Assembly (NCBI GenBank): GCA_963558185.1
Contig: CAUWFE010000023.1
Span: forward strand, 1-23,940
Direction of reading: 5' to 3'
DNA from: UMGS1663 sp963558185
GTDB taxonomy: Bacteria; Bacillota; Clostridia; TANB77; CAG-508
DNA: 23,940 nt
Shown here: positions 7,782-16,677 of the stretch, in pieces
How the letters are laid out: each line of letters opens with the position of its first letter
How positions within the stretch are numbered: position 1 is the first letter of the stretch
Made by a program: the position numbers and the translations under genes
The notes under the pieces: model-generated
Seen by the model: the letters and a program-made list of their open reading frames with translations, nothing else
Databases searched by the model: none
Told to the model about the DNA's origin: nothing

Positions 7782-9851
7782 ATGAAAAAAATAGAAATAA
7801 AACAAATATTAAAACAGGCTTTTTCTAAATTAAATTGGAAAATTCAAAAACAAAATCAAGTTATGTTTTTGGTGTATATAAGTAGTATCTTAACAACAAT
7901 AATTTTTTTTATATCAATATTAACAGCAAAAACTGAAAATTTACTCTATATATTTTTATTAACAATATTTTTATGGTTTACGGTGTTATTTGCAAACTTT
8001 GCAGAAAGTGTAGCAGAAAATAGAGGAAAGGCAGGAGCAGAGTTCTTAAAGAAAAGTAAAAAAGATATAACTGCTAATATCTTAAAAGAAGAACAAATAG
8101 AAATAATAAAAAGAAAGGAGAGTATAGAAGGAATTGAACTTAATGAAGAAACATCAAATAAATTAAAAAAAGGAGATATAGTATTAGTAAGGGCAAAAGA
8201 ACAAATTCCATTAGACGGAGAAGTAATATATGGAGTTGCATCTGTAGATGAAAGTGTAATAACCGGAGAAAGTGCACCAGTAATACGAGAAAGTGGAGGA
8301 GACAGAAATAGTGTTACAGGAGGAACTACCGTTATATCAGACTGGTTAGTAATACGAATTTTAGTAGAACCAGGAGATAGTTTTTTAGATAAAATGATAA
8401 AAATGATAGAAGGAAGCTCAAGGCAGAAAACACCAAATGAAATTGCCTTAGAAATACTATTAAAAGCATTAACTCTAATTTTTATAGTAGTAACAATTAC
8501 ATTATATATATATCAAATTTTTAGTATAAAATTAAATAATATGGAAAATACAGTGTCAATAGTATCTTTAATTGCCTTATTTGTATGCTTAGCACCTACA
8601 ACAATAGGAGCATTATTATCAAGTATAGGCATTGCAGGAATGAGCAGATTAAACAAAAAGAATGTGTTAGCAACATCTGGAAAAGCAGTTGAAGCAGCAG
8701 GAGATGTAGATATTTTATTACTAGATAAAACAGGAACAATAACACTAGGAAACAGAAGAGCATCGGCATTTATTCCAACAAAAGAAGTAACAGAAGAAGA
8801 ATTAGCAACAAAAGCAAGTTTAGCATCTATTGCAGATGAAACACCAGAAGGAAGAAGTATAGTAATCTTAGCTAAAAATAAATTTGCAATAAGACCAAAG
8901 AATATTGCCGAATTAGATGCACAATTTGTAGACTTTTCAGCAGCTACAAAAATGAGTGGAATAAATATAAAACAAGAAGAAATAAGAAAAGGTGCACCAA
9001 GTGCAATTAAAGAATATGTTAGAAAAAATAATTTAGATTTTCCAAAAGAATGTGAAGAAATAATAAACAAAGTATCTGGAGAAGGTGCAACACCTCTTGT
9101 TGTTGCTTCAAACAAAATGGTGTATGGAATAGTAATATTAAAAGATATAGTAAAGGAAAATATAAAAGAGAAATTTGAAGAATTAAGAAGAATGGGAATA
9201 AAAACAGTTATGATAACAGGTGACAATAGTATGACAGCAAAGGCAATATCATTTGAAGCAGGAGTTGACGATTACTTAGCAGAGGCTACACCAGAGGCAA
9301 AACTAAAATTAATACGTAAATATCAAAAAGAAGGACATTTAGTAGCAATGACAGGAGATGGAACTAATGACGCACCAGCACTAGCGGCGGCAGATGTAGC
9401 AGTAGCAATGAATAGTGGAACTGCGGCAGCAAAAGAAGCAGGTAATATGGTAGATTTAGATTCAAATCCAACAAAATTAATAGAAATAGTAAAAATAGGG
9501 AAGCAATTATTAATGACGAGAGGAGCATTAACAACTTTTAGTATTGCAAATGATATAGCAAAATATTTTGCTATAATTCCATCTTTATTATCAATAATTT
9601 ATCCAAACCTTGCAATATTTAATATTATGAAATTAACAACACCAGAAAGTGCAATTTTATCAGCTGTTATATTTAATTGCTTAATTATAATTTTATTAAT
9701 ACCAATTGCAATGAAAGGTGTTAAATATAAAGAAATAGATATAGAAAAAACATTAAAGAAAAACTTATTAATTTATGGAATAGGAGGAATAATAGCACCA
9801 TTTATAGGTATAAAACTAATAGATATATTAATAGGAGGCTTATTTATATAA
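7782..9851 (+). CDS. kdpB: KdpB, ATPase subunit of the K+-transporting Kdp complex
   Basis: KdpB hydrolyses ATP to drive high-affinity K+ uptake through KdpA. The 689-aa length is standard. Phosphorylated Asp315 sits in DKTGTIT, actuator TGES is at 161-164, and TGDNSMTA and TGDGTNDAPALAAADVAVAM are both intact. The C-terminal NDIAKYFAIIP segment is characteristic of KdpB. Membrane helices lie at about 25-75, 225-290 and in the last 110 residues. The ATG at 7782 follows GAAAGGGATG (7767-7776). The 75-bp gap after kdpA holds no terminator. The stop codon overlaps the kdpC start by one base, so the two are translationally coupled. No lesion is seen, unlike kdpA. Confidence 0.97.
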   Translation: MKKIEIKQILKQAFSKLNWKIQKQNQVMFLVYISSILTTIIFFISILTAKTENLLYIFLLTIFLWFTVLFANFAESVAENRGKAGAEFLKKSKKDITANILKEEQIEIIKRKESIEGIELNEETSNKLKKGDIVLVRAKEQIPLDGEVIYGVASVDESVITGESAPVIRESGGDRNSVTGGTTVISDWLVIRILVEPGDSFLDKMIKMIEGSSRQKTPNEIALEILLKALTLIFIVVTITLYIYQIFSIKLNNMENTVSIVSLIALFVCLAPTTIGALLSSIGIAGMSRLNKKNVLATSGKAVEAAGDVDILLLDKTGTITLGNRRASAFIPTKEVTEEELATKASLASIADETPEGRSIVILAKNKFAIRPKNIAELDAQFVDFSAATKMSGINIKQEEIRKGAPSAIKEYVRKNNLDFPKECEEIINKVSGEGATPLVVASNKMVYGIVILKDIVKENIKEKFEELRRMGIKTVMITGDNSMTAKAISFEAGVDDYLAEATPEAKLKLIRKYQKEGHLVAMTGDGTNDAPALAAADVAVAMNSGTAAAKEAGNMVDLDSNPTKLIEIVKIGKQLLMTRGALTTFSIANDIAKYFAIIPSLLSIIYPNLAIFNIMKLTTPESAILSAVIFNCLIIILLIPIAMKGVKYKEIDIEKTLKKNLLIYGIGGIIAPFIGIKLIDILIGGLFI

Positions 9852-10381
9852 TGAAAAGTAAAATTATCAATTCATTAGTATTTGTAATATTTTTAACAAT
9901 AATATGTGGAATAATATATCCAATGCTAATTACAGTAATTGCTCAATTGATATTTCCTAAACAAGCAAATGGAACAAAAGTAAGTGTAAATGGAAAAGAA
10001 GTAGGCTTATATTATGTAGGCCAAGCCTTTACTCAAGAAAAATATTTTTTGGGAAGACCATCTGCAACAAATTATGAAAAAAGCGGAGCAAGTAATGTAT
10101 CTATTTATTCAGAAGAATACAAAAAAATAATAGAAGAAAGAAGAAAAAAATGGAAAGAAACTTCTAATAATGAAAAACAAGTTCCAATAGAATTATTAAC
10201 AGCTTCAGGAAGTGGTTTAGATCCAGATATTTCAAAAGAATCAGCACTATATCAAGTAGAAAGAATTGCAAAGGCACGAAATATTGAAATTAGCAAGTTA
10301 CAAGAAATTATAAATAATATGCCAGAAGAGATTAATGTATTACAATTAAATATTATGTTAGATGAAATGCAAAATAAATAA
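9851..10381 (+). CDS. kdpC: KdpC subunit of the K+-transporting Kdp complex
   Basis: KdpC is the single-pass subunit that stabilises the KdpAB complex and influences ATP binding. The 176-aa product has one N-terminal membrane helix (about residues 7-33, ending before FPKQANGT), then the conserved FLGRPSATNY and ASGSGLDPDIS blocks, and the QVERIAKARNI segment. All are family signatures, and the length is normal. Its ATG overlaps the kdpB stop in a TAATG junction. The following gene begins 18 bases downstream. Confidence 0.96.
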   Translation: MKSKIINSLVFVIFLTIICGIIYPMLITVIAQLIFPKQANGTKVSVNGKEVGLYYVGQAFTQEKYFLGRPSATNYEKSGASNVSIYSEEYKKIIEERRKKWKETSNNEKQVPIELLTASGSGLDPDISKESALYQVERIAKARNIEISKLQEIINNMPEEINVLQLNIMLDEMQNK

Positions 10382-10399
10382 AATGAAGGGAATTTTATT

Positions 10400-11407
10400 G
10401 TGAAAGATATTTTACCAGAAGAAATGTTAGAAAATTTGCCAGAAGAAAAAAGGGGAAAGTTAAAAATATTTTTAGGATATTGTGCAGGTGTAGGAAAAAC
10501 ATATCATATGTTAGATATAGCAAGAACTAAAAAAGAAGAGGGAAAAGATATTGTTATAGGATATATTGAAAATCATGAAAGAAAAGATACAATAGAACTA
10601 TTAAAAGGTATGGAAATTTTGCAAACAAAGCAAGTAAAATACAGAAACATTGTATTACAAGAAGTAAACGTAGAAAAGATATTAGAAAGAAAACCTGAAA
10701 TAGTAGTAATAGATGAATTTGCACATACTAATGTACATGATTCAAAAAATGAAAAAAGGTATCAAGATATAGAAATTATTTTGAAAAATGGTATAGATGT
10801 ATATACTACTTTAAATATTCAACATATTCAAAGTTTAAATGAATTAGTAAAAAAAGTAACTAATATTAGGGTAAAAGAAACTATACCAGATAAATATATA
10901 AAAAAAGCACATACAATAGAATTAATAGATATAGAACCAGAGGAACTATTAAACAGATTAAAACAGGGGAAAATATATAATATAGAAAAAATACAAAATG
11001 CATTAGAAAATTTTTTTACCATAGAAAATTTAACAAAATTAAGAGAAATTTCATTACAATATATGAAAGAATTATTAGAACAAAAAAATATATATGAAGA
11101 TATAAAAGAAAAAATATTAATAATATTAGAAAAAAATAATATAAAAAAATTAGAAGATAAAATAAAGAATACTTCCTGGAAAGTTATATTTTTAGATAAA
11201 GAAATTAGCAAAGAACAAGTAAAATGGATAAAAGATAGAAATGGAAAAATAGAAAATATAGAAACGACACTAAAAAATACTATAGTAAAAAATATAGAAG
11301 AAAAGCAATATTCAATTATTGCTTTTCCTAAAAATATATTTTTTACAAAAATTTTTATAATATATTATTTATTACGAAAATATGAAATAAAAATAATTGT
11401 ATTTTAA
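10400..11407 (+). CDS. Stand-alone KdpD sensor domain (no histidine kinase)
   Basis: The first ~210 of 335 residues match the KdpD N-terminal sensor domain: RGKLKIFLGYCAGVGKT with Walker A at 26-34, IVVIDEFAHTN (Walker B, 101-111), and the DVYTTLNIQHIQSLN segment. About residues 250-335 could be a degenerate USP-type domain, the part that binds c-di-AMP in Staphylococcus KdpD. The four-helix membrane block, GAF and histidine kinase domains of full-length (~900 aa) KdpD are absent, and no KdpE follows. Short KdpD homologues are known in some cyanobacteria and other lineages. GTG at 10400 is the start, nine bases after GAAGGG (10385-10390). Its role is probably potassium sensing or direct modulation of Kdp, by inference from position. 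Its stop overlaps the asnS stop on the other strand by 4 nt. Confidence 0.85.
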   Translation: MKDILPEEMLENLPEEKRGKLKIFLGYCAGVGKTYHMLDIARTKKEEGKDIVIGYIENHERKDTIELLKGMEILQTKQVKYRNIVLQEVNVEKILERKPEIVVIDEFAHTNVHDSKNEKRYQDIEIILKNGIDVYTTLNIQHIQSLNELVKKVTNIRVKETIPDKYIKKAHTIELIDIEPEELLNRLKQGKIYNIEKIQNALENFFTIENLTKLREISLQYMKELLEQKNIYEDIKEKILIILEKNNIKKLEDKIKNTSWKVIFLDKEISKEQVKWIKDRNGKIENIETTLKNTIVKNIEEKQYSIIAFPKNIFFTKIFIIYYLLRKYEIKIIVF

Positions 11408-12795
11408 AACTCACAGTTTTTTGGAGTTCTAGGGAATGGAATTACATCACGTATATTTTGCATACCAGTTAAATACATCATCATTCTCTCAAAACCAAGA
11501 CCAAAGCCAGCATGAGGAGCACTACCAAATCTACGTAAATCTAAGTACCACCAGTAGTCTTTTTCATTTAATCCAAGTTCTTTAATTCTTGATAATAATT
11601 TATCATAATTTTCTTCCCTTTGGCTACCACCAATTAATTCTCCAATACCAGGAACAAGTAGGTCAGTAGCAGCAACAGTTTTTCCATCATCATTTAACTT
11701 CATATAAAAAGCTTTAATATCTTTTGGATAATCTGTAACAAAAACAGGTTTTCCAAAAACTACTTCGCTTAAATATCTTTCATGTTCTGTTTGAATATCT
11801 GTACCCCAAGAAACTTTATATTCAAATTTATCATTTACCTTTTCTAATTCTTTTATTGCATCTGTATATGTAATGCGACCAAAATCAGAATTTAAAACAT
11901 TATGTAGTCTATCTAATAATCCAGGAGCAATCATTTTATCAAAAAATTCCATCTCCTCAGGAAGATTTTCTAATACATAAGAAATAATATATTTAATCAT
12001 ATCTTCAGCTAAATTCATATCATCATTTAAATCAGCAAAACATATTTCAGGTTCTATCATCCAAAACTCAGCGGCATGTTTTACAGTATTAGAATTTTCA
12101 GCTCTAAAAGTAGGACCAAAAGTATATACATTTCTGAAAGCAAATGCATAGTTTTCAGCATCTAATTGTCCACTTACAGTAAGATGAGCAGGTTTTGCAA
12201 AAAAATCTTTAGTAAAATCTACTTTTCCATCTTCTGATTTTGGTAAATTATTAAAATCAAAAGAAGAAACACTAAACATTTCACCCGCACCTTCACAATC
12301 ACTGCTTGTAATTAAAGGTGTATGAACATATACAAAACCTCTTTCTTGAAAGAATTTATGTATTGCATATGAAAGAACACTTCTAACTCTAAAAACAGCA
12401 TTAAAAGTATTAGCTCTTGGACGAAGATGTGCAATTGTTCTCATATATTCAAAACTATGTCTCTTTTTTTGTAAAGGATAATCTTCAGCAGACATATTAA
12501 AAACATCTACTTTTTTTGCATGAATTTCAAAAGGTTGTTTTGCATTTTGTGTTTCTACAACAGTTCCAACAACAATTATAGAAGAACTAATAGAAAGTTT
12601 ACAAACATCTTCAAAGTTTGGTAAATTAGTATCAAAAACAATTTGAACATTTTGATAAAAAGAACCATCATTTAGTTCAATAAAACCAAAATTTTTAGAA
12701 TCTCTAACAGTTCTTACCCAACCAGAAACTTGAACATCTGTACCAATAAACTTATTTGTATTTCTATATAAATCTTTTACTAATGTATTAATCAT
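11404..12795 (-). CDS. asnS: Asparaginyl-tRNA synthetase
   Basis: AsnS charges tRNA-Asn with asparagine. The 463-aa protein has an N-terminal OB-fold anticodon-binding domain (about residues 1-115, VQVSGWVRTVRDSKNFGFIEL). The class II catalytic core follows: TFGPTFRAENSNT and HAAEFWMIEPEI around motif 2, and GFGLGFERMMMYL with RDVIPFPRTP as motif 3. A longer frame opens at 12837, but that start lies upstream of the -10 element. ATG 12795 follows AAGGGGGA (12810-12803) and gives the usual MINTLVKDL start. The ~30-nt leader is too short for a T-box. The gene runs against the kdp operon, and their coding ends overlap by four bases. Confidence 0.96.
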   Translation of the reverse strand: MINTLVKDLYRNTNKFIGTDVQVSGWVRTVRDSKNFGFIELNDGSFYQNVQIVFDTNLPNFEDVCKLSISSSIIVVGTVVETQNAKQPFEIHAKKVDVFNMSAEDYPLQKKRHSFEYMRTIAHLRPRANTFNAVFRVRSVLSYAIHKFFQERGFVYVHTPLITSSDCEGAGEMFSVSSFDFNNLPKSEDGKVDFTKDFFAKPAHLTVSGQLDAENYAFAFRNVYTFGPTFRAENSNTVKHAAEFWMIEPEICFADLNDDMNLAEDMIKYIISYVLENLPEEMEFFDKMIAPGLLDRLHNVLNSDFGRITYTDAIKELEKVNDKFEYKVSWGTDIQTEHERYLSEVVFGKPVFVTDYPKDIKAFYMKLNDDGKTVAATDLLVPGIGELIGGSQREENYDKLLSRIKELGLNEKDYWWYLDLRRFGSAPHAGFGLGFERMMMYLTGMQNIRDVIPFPRTPKNCEF

Positions 12796-12828
12796 GAAAA
12801 ATTCCCCCTTAAATAAAATAATAACTGA

Positions 12829-12857
12829 ATTATACAATATTTAGGAACAATATACAA
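12829..12857 (-). promoter_or_regulatory. Promoter for asnS
   Basis: On the minus strand, TTGTAT (12857-12852), a 17-base spacer and a consensus TATAAT (12834-12829). This fixes a transcription start near 12822 and rules out the longer asnS start. Confidence 0.7.
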
Positions 12858-12887
12858 GAGAAAAAGTTAACAAATTAATTAAAAAAG

Positions 12888-12916
12888 TTGTAAAAAAAAA
12901 ATGTGTATGATAAAAT
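12888..12916 (+). promoter_or_regulatory. Promoter for the 782-aa protein gene
   Basis: TTGTAA (12888-12893), a 17-base spacer and TAAAAT (12911-12916), with an extended TGA at 12908-12910. It is divergent from the asnS promoter and about 34 bases upstream of the ATG at 12950. Confidence 0.65.
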
Positions 12917-12949
12917 ACATATAAAGTCAAATTATATGGAGGGAATAAA

Positions 12950-15298
12950 ATGCCTAGAGTAACAAAAGAGGCAAAAAAAAATAATAAAATAAATAAAGAA
13001 CTAGAAGAAAAACTAAAATATTTAGGTTTAGATTTAGAAAAATTACCAAAGACATTATTAGAAGATGAAGAAATAAAATATAGACCTATTAAAGATTATG
13101 ATGAAACAAGTTATAGAGTGTATCAATATGTAGATATTAAAAAATTAGAAATATTAATTACACCAACTGATAGGTTAGAAGATATATCGGAGAAATTTAA
13201 AAAAGCGGATTATTTATCAGAATATATAAAAACTAGTGATGATGAAGAAAATATGGAAAAAAATGCTATATTTTTAGAAATGTTACAAAAATTAGACTTA
13301 AAAAAATTACAAGAATTAGAAGAAAAACAAGAACAATATAAACAAAGACTGCCATATGAAGTAAAATATAGCGAAAATTTTATATGGCAAATATATTATT
13401 CAGAAGTATCTGACAAATATTTTATGCTATTTCCAAGTAATGAAAGTTCAGTAGAAAGTTTATTTTATATTATTAAGAAAAAAATTGAAACAAAAAGAAG
13501 TAGAAAAAAAGAATTAATATATGTACCAATTTGTCATTTAGATTATAGTAAATCATTTTTAACAAAAAGCGAAATAGAAGATTTAGAAAATTATTTATGG
13601 CTATTTACTAAAGAATGGCCTTCAATTTATGAAGTATATTATCAAAATGGAGAAATGACTATTCAAATAGTAGGAAAAACAGAAGTATTTGATAATATTA
13701 AAACAACATATAAAATGGTATTTCATTCAAAAGAAGAGGCACAAAGAGAATTTAAAAGAATAAAAGCCTTGTTCATATTGCAAACAGAAAAATCAAATGA
13801 ATATCAATTTAAACCAGTTGTTAATGAATTAGGGGAACTTGATTTATATTTTGGAATTAAGAATATAAACTTTTCTAATTTATCAGAATTTATAAAGCAA
13901 GAATATGCTATGAAAAAAATAGAGCTAGAAAATGTAATAAACGAAATAATGCTTAATGAAGAAAGTTTAGAAATGTTAAAACAAACAGTAAAACGTCAAA
14001 GTGAAGAATATATACAAAAAGAAAAGCAAATTGTTACATTTTTAGAGTGTAAAAAAACATTTTTTGGAAAAGTAAAATACTTTTTTCAAAGTAAAAAGCA
14101 AGTAAAAAAGACAAAAGAACAAAAAATAAAAGAGCTAGTAGAAGAAAAGAATTTAGATAAAGACGATGTAAAAATAGTAAAAACAATTTCAGATGAAGAA
14201 TATAAAGATTTATGTAATGATAAAATTCCATGCACAATAGAAAGATTATTACAAATAGGTGATGCGTTAAAAAAACAAGAACAAATATATAAAAATATGC
14301 AAATGGATTTAAAAGCATTAGAAAATAAAAAAGAAAATTTAGATAGAAGAATAAAAAATGCAACATTATATATAAATGAAATAGAAAGTCATAAAAAAAG
14401 CATATTTGATTTTTGGAAGTATACAAATAAAGATGATGTTAATTTATTAACTGAAAGTGAAAATAATGAAAAACAGGAATCAAAAGAAAAAATAAAAAAG
14501 ATATTTAAATATGAAGATGATATAGAAGAAGTAGGAAAAAAAATAGATGATAGACAAAGAGAAGTTTTCCAAAAAGCAGAAAGAGATGCAATATTTGCTC
14601 TGCAAATAGAACCAGAAACATTTAAATTATTAGATAAAGAAAAATTACTAAAAAAAGATAAAATGCAAATAGAAAAAAATCTAAAGAAATTCAAAAAAGA
14701 GTATGAAGAAAAAATAAAAAATGGAGAAAAAGAAGATATAGAAATTTTTGGAAACATACTTGAAAATGAAATACATAATTTAAATGAGCATAAACATAGA
14801 GAACAAATAAAAGATAAATTTAAAATTTTGTGTATAAACGAAAATACCACAGTTGAAGAATATATAGAAAATATACAAAATTATAAAACTTTATTAAAAG
14901 AAAGTATAGAAAAAATGACAGCACCATTAGATATACCTTTGTATTTTGTAAATGACGAAATACAGCCATCAAAAGAAATGCAAACAGTATATATGGATGC
15001 TAAAGAAAGTTTGAAAAACGTAGAAAATTTAGAAACTTTAAACTTACATAAATATAATTTACAACAAGGAATGTATGCTATATTCTATTCTAATATAATG
15101 TATTATGATAATTTTAATGGAACATTGCCAAAAGGTATGGATGTAACAAGTAAGGTATTAGTAGACTTTGAAAATTATGAAATTAAATTAATAGGAAGAA
15201 AAGATTTTAGAATAAATGAAATAGTAAATGAATTTGAAAATAGAATGAAAATAGTTCATGTTTACGAATATAGTATGCAAGTAAAAAATAAAAATTAA
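12950..15298 (+). CDS. Uncharacterised 782-aa coiled-coil protein
   Basis: I do not recognise this protein. It is very Lys/Glu-rich with no signal peptide and no membrane helix, so it is probably cytoplasmic. An N-terminal charged region (1-125) precedes a more globular part (about 130-320) with aromatic strands such as ENFIWQIYYSEVSDKYFMLF and VYYQNGEMTIQIVGKTEVF. Long heptad-like helices follow at roughly 325-375, 440-475 and 520-640. A short C-terminal globular region (about 660-782) ends in VKNKN. I see no Walker, nuclease, protease or zinc motif. The ribosome site GGAGGG (12938-12943) is strong and the gene has its own promoter. It is flanked by housekeeping genes and followed by a hairpin, so it appears to be a single-gene unit. 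Candidate roles (structural, cell-envelope scaffold) are guesses. Confidence 0.8.
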   Translation: MPRVTKEAKKNNKINKELEEKLKYLGLDLEKLPKTLLEDEEIKYRPIKDYDETSYRVYQYVDIKKLEILITPTDRLEDISEKFKKADYLSEYIKTSDDEENMEKNAIFLEMLQKLDLKKLQELEEKQEQYKQRLPYEVKYSENFIWQIYYSEVSDKYFMLFPSNESSVESLFYIIKKKIETKRSRKKELIYVPICHLDYSKSFLTKSEIEDLENYLWLFTKEWPSIYEVYYQNGEMTIQIVGKTEVFDNIKTTYKMVFHSKEEAQREFKRIKALFILQTEKSNEYQFKPVVNELGELDLYFGIKNINFSNLSEFIKQEYAMKKIELENVINEIMLNEESLEMLKQTVKRQSEEYIQKEKQIVTFLECKKTFFGKVKYFFQSKKQVKKTKEQKIKELVEEKNLDKDDVKIVKTISDEEYKDLCNDKIPCTIERLLQIGDALKKQEQIYKNMQMDLKALENKKENLDRRIKNATLYINEIESHKKSIFDFWKYTNKDDVNLLTESENNEKQESKEKIKKIFKYEDDIEEVGKKIDDRQREVFQKAERDAIFALQIEPETFKLLDKEKLLKKDKMQIEKNLKKFKKEYEEKIKNGEKEDIEIFGNILENEIHNLNEHKHREQIKDKFKILCINENTTVEEYIENIQNYKTLLKESIEKMTAPLDIPLYFVNDEIQPSKEMQTVYMDAKESLKNVENLETLNLHKYNLQQGMYAIFYSNIMYYDNFNGTLPKGMDVTSKVLVDFENYEIKLIGRKDFRINEIVNEFENRMKIVHVYEYSMQVKNKN

Positions 15299-15357
15299 AA
15301 GACAAGTTAATTTGCTAAATGTGCATATTTTTTTAAATAGCTACAACTAAATTTAAC

Positions 15358-15389
15358 TTTTAGCGTCGTTAAAGATTACGACGCTAAAA
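15358..15389. terminator. Perfect 12-bp hairpin before deoB
   Basis: TTTTAGCGTCGT (15358-15369) and ACGACGCTAAAA (15378-15389) pair perfectly around an 8-base loop. This is one of the few G+C-containing patches in the intergenic DNA. The downstream T-run is broken (TTATC), so it is either an imperfect terminator of the 782-aa gene or a leader hairpin/operator for deoB, whose ribosome site starts about 20 bases later. Confidence 0.6.
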
Positions 15390-15422
15390 TTATCAAAATT
15401 TTATTTAAGAAAGGTGATAAAA

Positions 15423-16607
15423 ATGAAAAGAGCTATTATTATAGTATTAGATGGTTTTGGAGTAGGGGAACTTCCTGATTGTGATAAATATGGAGATAAA
15501 GGAAGTAATACTTTAAAAGGAATTTATGAAAATACAAATTTACAAATTGTAAACATGAAAAAATTAGGCTTATATAATATACAGGATATAGGAATTTCAG
15601 AAAAAGAAGAAAATCCAATAGGTGCATATGGAAAAGCCAAAGAGCAAGCGGATGGAAAAAATAGCCCTGTTGGACATTGGGAAATTTCAGGATATATAAA
15701 TCATCCAGCATTTACAACATATCCAAATGCTTTCCCAGATAAAATGGTAAATGAGTTTATAGAAAAAGCAAATTTACCAGGAATTTTATGTAACGAAGTT
15801 GGCTCAGGAACAGAAATATTAAAACGTTTTGGAGAAGAACATATGAAAACTGGTAAACCAATTATCTATACATCAGCAGACAGTGTATTTCAAATAGCAG
15901 CTCATGAAGACATAATACCAGTAGAAAAGCTATATAAAATTTGTGAAATAGCAAGAAAAATGCTAGACAATCCAGAATATAATGTAGGAACAGTAATAGC
16001 AAGACCTTTTGTTGGAACAAATGCTGATAATTTTACAAGAACATATAATAGAAAAGACTATGAATCACAAAAATTTGGAAGAACAATGTTAGATGTAATA
16101 AAAGAAAATAATAAAGAAGTGATTGCAATAGGAAAAATTACAGATTTATTTACAGGAAGAGGAATAACAAAAAGTATTCATACACAAGGAAACAAAGACG
16201 GTATTGAAAAAACAATAGAGGAAATATCAAAAGAAACAGAAGGGCTTATATTTACAAATTTAGTTGATTTTGATATGTTATATGGTCATCGTAATGATGT
16301 AGAAGGATATGCTAAAGCATTAGAATATTTTGATACAAAACTTCCAGAAATAATGCAAAAAATGAAAAATGAAGATATTTTAATTATTACAGCAGACCAT
16401 GGAAATGATCCATCTACACCAAGTACAGACCATTCTAGGGAATATACACCAATTTTAGTTTATTCTAAAGAAATGAAACGAAATGTAAATTTAAATATTA
16501 GAAATACATTTGCAGATATAGGAGAAACTGTTTTAGAATATTTAGATTTACCTAAGTTAGGTGTAGGAAATAGCTTCTTAGAAGCTATAAAAAATAATAA
16601 AGCTTAA
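15423..16607 (+). CDS. deoB: Phosphopentomutase-family protein
   Basis: DeoB interconverts ribose- or deoxyribose-1-phosphate and the 5-phosphate in nucleoside salvage. The 394-aa protein has the alkaline-phosphatase-superfamily metal ligands in family order: Asp10 in VLDGFGVG, SADSVFQIAAHE, VDFDMLYGHR, TADHG and STDHSRE. The odd point is the GHWE motif. Bacillus cereus DeoB has the phosphorylated Thr85 just before GHWE and E. coli has Ser, whereas here residue 83 is Val (NSPVGHWE). Mutase activity is therefore uncertain even though the family assignment is firm. An upstream GTG at 15414 lies inside the AAAGGTGA ribosome site (15410-15417), so ATG 15423 (MKRAIIIVLDGF) is the start. No nucleoside phosphorylase gene is adjacent; spoIIID follows 70 bases downstream. 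Confidence 0.9.
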   Translation: MKRAIIIVLDGFGVGELPDCDKYGDKGSNTLKGIYENTNLQIVNMKKLGLYNIQDIGISEKEENPIGAYGKAKEQADGKNSPVGHWEISGYINHPAFTTYPNAFPDKMVNEFIEKANLPGILCNEVGSGTEILKRFGEEHMKTGKPIIYTSADSVFQIAAHEDIIPVEKLYKICEIARKMLDNPEYNVGTVIARPFVGTNADNFTRTYNRKDYESQKFGRTMLDVIKENNKEVIAIGKITDLFTGRGITKSIHTQGNKDGIEKTIEEISKETEGLIFTNLVDFDMLYGHRNDVEGYAKALEYFDTKLPEIMQKMKNEDILIITADHGNDPSTPSTDHSREYTPILVYSKEMKRNVNLNIRNTFADIGETVLEYLDLPKLGVGNSFLEAIKNNKA

Positions 16608-16632
16608 TATTAAGTTCTAACTCCAATAATAT
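16606..16632 (+). promoter_or_regulatory. Possible sigma-E-like promoter for spoIIID
   Basis: AATATT (16606-16611) and AATAATAT (16625-16632), 13 bases apart, resemble the better bofA example at 18213-18241. spoIIID is sigma-E dependent in Bacillus subtilis. The match is weak and overlaps the end of deoB. Confidence 0.25.
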
Positions 16633-16677
16633 AGGAATACAATTAAACAAACGAAAAAACATAAAGGAGTAAGCATT

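Noticed and set aside
8513..9226. Long minus-strand ORF of 237 codons inside kdpB
   Set aside because: It is an antisense shadow of a strongly conserved kdpB; no promoter or ribosome site supports it.
12796..12828. T-box leader for asnS
   Set aside because: The leader between the promoter and the start is only about 30 nt and has no T-box sequence.
12796..12837. Longer asnS start at 12837
   Set aside because: It lies upstream of the consensus -10 at 12834-12829, would put the ribosome site inside the gene, and adds residues not seen in AsnS.
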